In this document: in pieces, positions 63,310 to 64,000 of the stretch | How the letters are laid out: each line of letters starts with the position of its first letter | Position numbering within the stretch: the stretch's first letter is position 1 | Origin: Cupriavidus pauculus | GTDB taxonomy: Bacteria > Pseudomonadota > Gammaproteobacteria > Burkholderiales > Burkholderiaceae | DNA: 64,000 nt | Direction: 5' to 3' | Assembly: GCF_022179805.1 (NCBI RefSeq) | Contig: NZ_BPUO01000006.1 | Coordinates: 248,001 to 312,000 of the forward strand | Notes under the pieces: model-generated | Databases searched by the model: none | What the model saw: only the letters and a program-made list of their open reading frames with translations | What the model was told of the DNA's origin: nothing | Position numbers and translations under genes: made by a program

Positions 63310-64000
63310 CACGGCCTCGCACCATGTTGCGCGCCGGTTTGTACCGGCCCGTGCTGGGTGATCCAGCCCTTGTATTGTGGATGGTCGCGCAGCGTGGCGA
63401 AACAAAAACCCTTCTGTTCCAGGCCGGCCAGCAGCGGTTCCAGCACGCCCGGCGCCCAGGGGTCCTTGCGCGACCAGATGCCCAGGTGGGCCATCGTGAT
63501 ATCGCCATCGCGCAGGTCGCGCAGCGCGCGGTCCAGCAGCGCCTGGTTCGGGAATTTCTCGGACGACAGCTCATCGCCCAGGAAGCCCGCCGGCGCCCAG
63601 CCCACGTGCCGGAAGCCGCATTGCTCGGCCCACGCCAGCGTCTGCGGCGCGGTACGGCCACCCGGCGCGCGCCACAGCGGCACCATCGGCTGGCCCGTCA
63701 TCTGCTGGAACGCCTCGGCGCTGCGGCGCAGCTCCGTGCAGAACGACGCCTCGTCCATCACCACGTCACGTCCCCCTTGCGCGCCAAACTGCGGGCGCAT
63801 GGTGACCTTGCCACCCTTCACGGAGCGCAGGTAGACGTGGTCGAAGGTATGCGTGCCGAACGCGTGCCCGTCGGCGGCCAGCGCCTTCCAGTACGGCGAC
63901 CAGGTGGGGTCCAGCGAGTTGTCCTTGTTGATGGTCGGCTCGCTGGCCAGGAAGAACGTGGCGCGGATGTGGTGGCGGCGCAGCGTGCGGGCGATCAGCT
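63309..64000 (-). CDS. Polysaccharide deacetylase (NodB-fold), 5' part missing
   Basis: The visible 230 codons run off the window at 64000. The NodB fold shows RATFFLASEPTI, the metal-binding GHAFGTHTFDHVYLRS (motif 2), and RAPGGRTAPQTLAWAEQCGFRHVGW (motif 3), with IWSRKDPWAPGV later. Family members remove acetyl groups from peptidoglycan or exopolysaccharide sugars. The catalytic first motif (usually TFDDG) and any signal peptide lie outside the window. The internal ATG/GTG near 63821 is not the start. Followed in overlap by the hydroxylase gene. Confidence 0.88.
   Translation of the reverse strand, partial: LIARTLRRHHIRATFFLASEPTINKDNSLDPTWSPYWKALAADGHAFGTHTFDHVYLRSVKGGKVTMRPQFGAQGGRDVVMDEASFCTELRRSAEAFQQMTGQPMVPLWRAPGGRTAPQTLAWAEQCGFRHVGWAPAGFLGDELSSEKFPNQALLDRALRDLRDGDITMAHLGIWSRKDPWAPGVLEPLLAGLEQKGFCFATLRDHPQYKGWITQHGPVQTGAQHGARP

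Overview
This window looks like a chromosomal segment of a GC-rich betaproteobacterium of the Burkholderiaceae, most likely Cupriavidus or a close Ralstonia relative. The assignment rests on protein sequences and gene order: rpsF-priB-rpsR-rplI-dnaB, rimP-nusA-infB-rbfA-truB, odhA-odhB-lpdA, cco genes next to fnr, and glnA-DUF4124-ntrB-ntrC. No database search was possible. Nearly all of the window is core genome. There is no prophage, CRISPR array or obvious genomic island; the only mobile DNA is a decayed IS3-family fragment.

Layout. 1-2.7 kb: a minus-strand ribosomal/replication operon (rpsF, priB, rpsR, rplI) followed by the 5' part of dnaB. 2.7-6.5 kb: an asparaginase divergent from lexA (two SOS boxes 20 bp apart), small genes, tRNA-His, and a stretch with few genes but many terminators. 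6.5-12.5 kb: dusA, a 24-residue membrane peptide whose ribosome-binding site lies in an inverted repeat, a flavin reductase, a 3-hydroxyisobutyryl-CoA hydrolase, a chemoreceptor and a fatty-acid hydroxylase. 12.5-19.7 kb: bipA, then a MarR-controlled tripartite drug-efflux operon. 19.7-29.4 kb: the translation/transcription operon rimP-nusA-infB-rbfA-truB read from a strong promoter through an attenuator-like leader, plus rluB and scpB.

30-40 kb: a complete cbb3 oxidase locus (ccoI, ccoS, ccoNOQP, ccoG, a short FixH-like gene) with fnr and FNR boxes before ccoN and ccoI, so low-oxygen respiration, its copper-loading machinery and its regulator sit together. 40-47 kb: zapE and the 2-oxoglutarate dehydrogenase genes. 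47-52.3 kb: ugpBAECQ for uptake and cleavage of glycerophosphodiesters. 52.5-54.5 kb: a HAD phosphatase, then a truncated IS fused to a frameshifted gene remnant. 54.5-59.9 kb: ntrC, ntrB, a DUF4124 protein and glnA; upstream of glnA lie a sigma-54 promoter match and three NtrC-type dyads exactly 30 bp apart. 60-64 kb: rhodanese, a CinA-like protein, an EI24 membrane protein, a second fatty-acid hydroxylase and a truncated polysaccharide deacetylase.

I found no clearly new multi-gene system. The observations most worth a second look are regulatory: the nusA-operon leader, the hidden Shine-Dalgarno of the 24-residue peptide, the alternative hairpins before the chemoreceptor gene, the glnA enhancer array, and the terminator-dense interval between tRNA-His and dusA.
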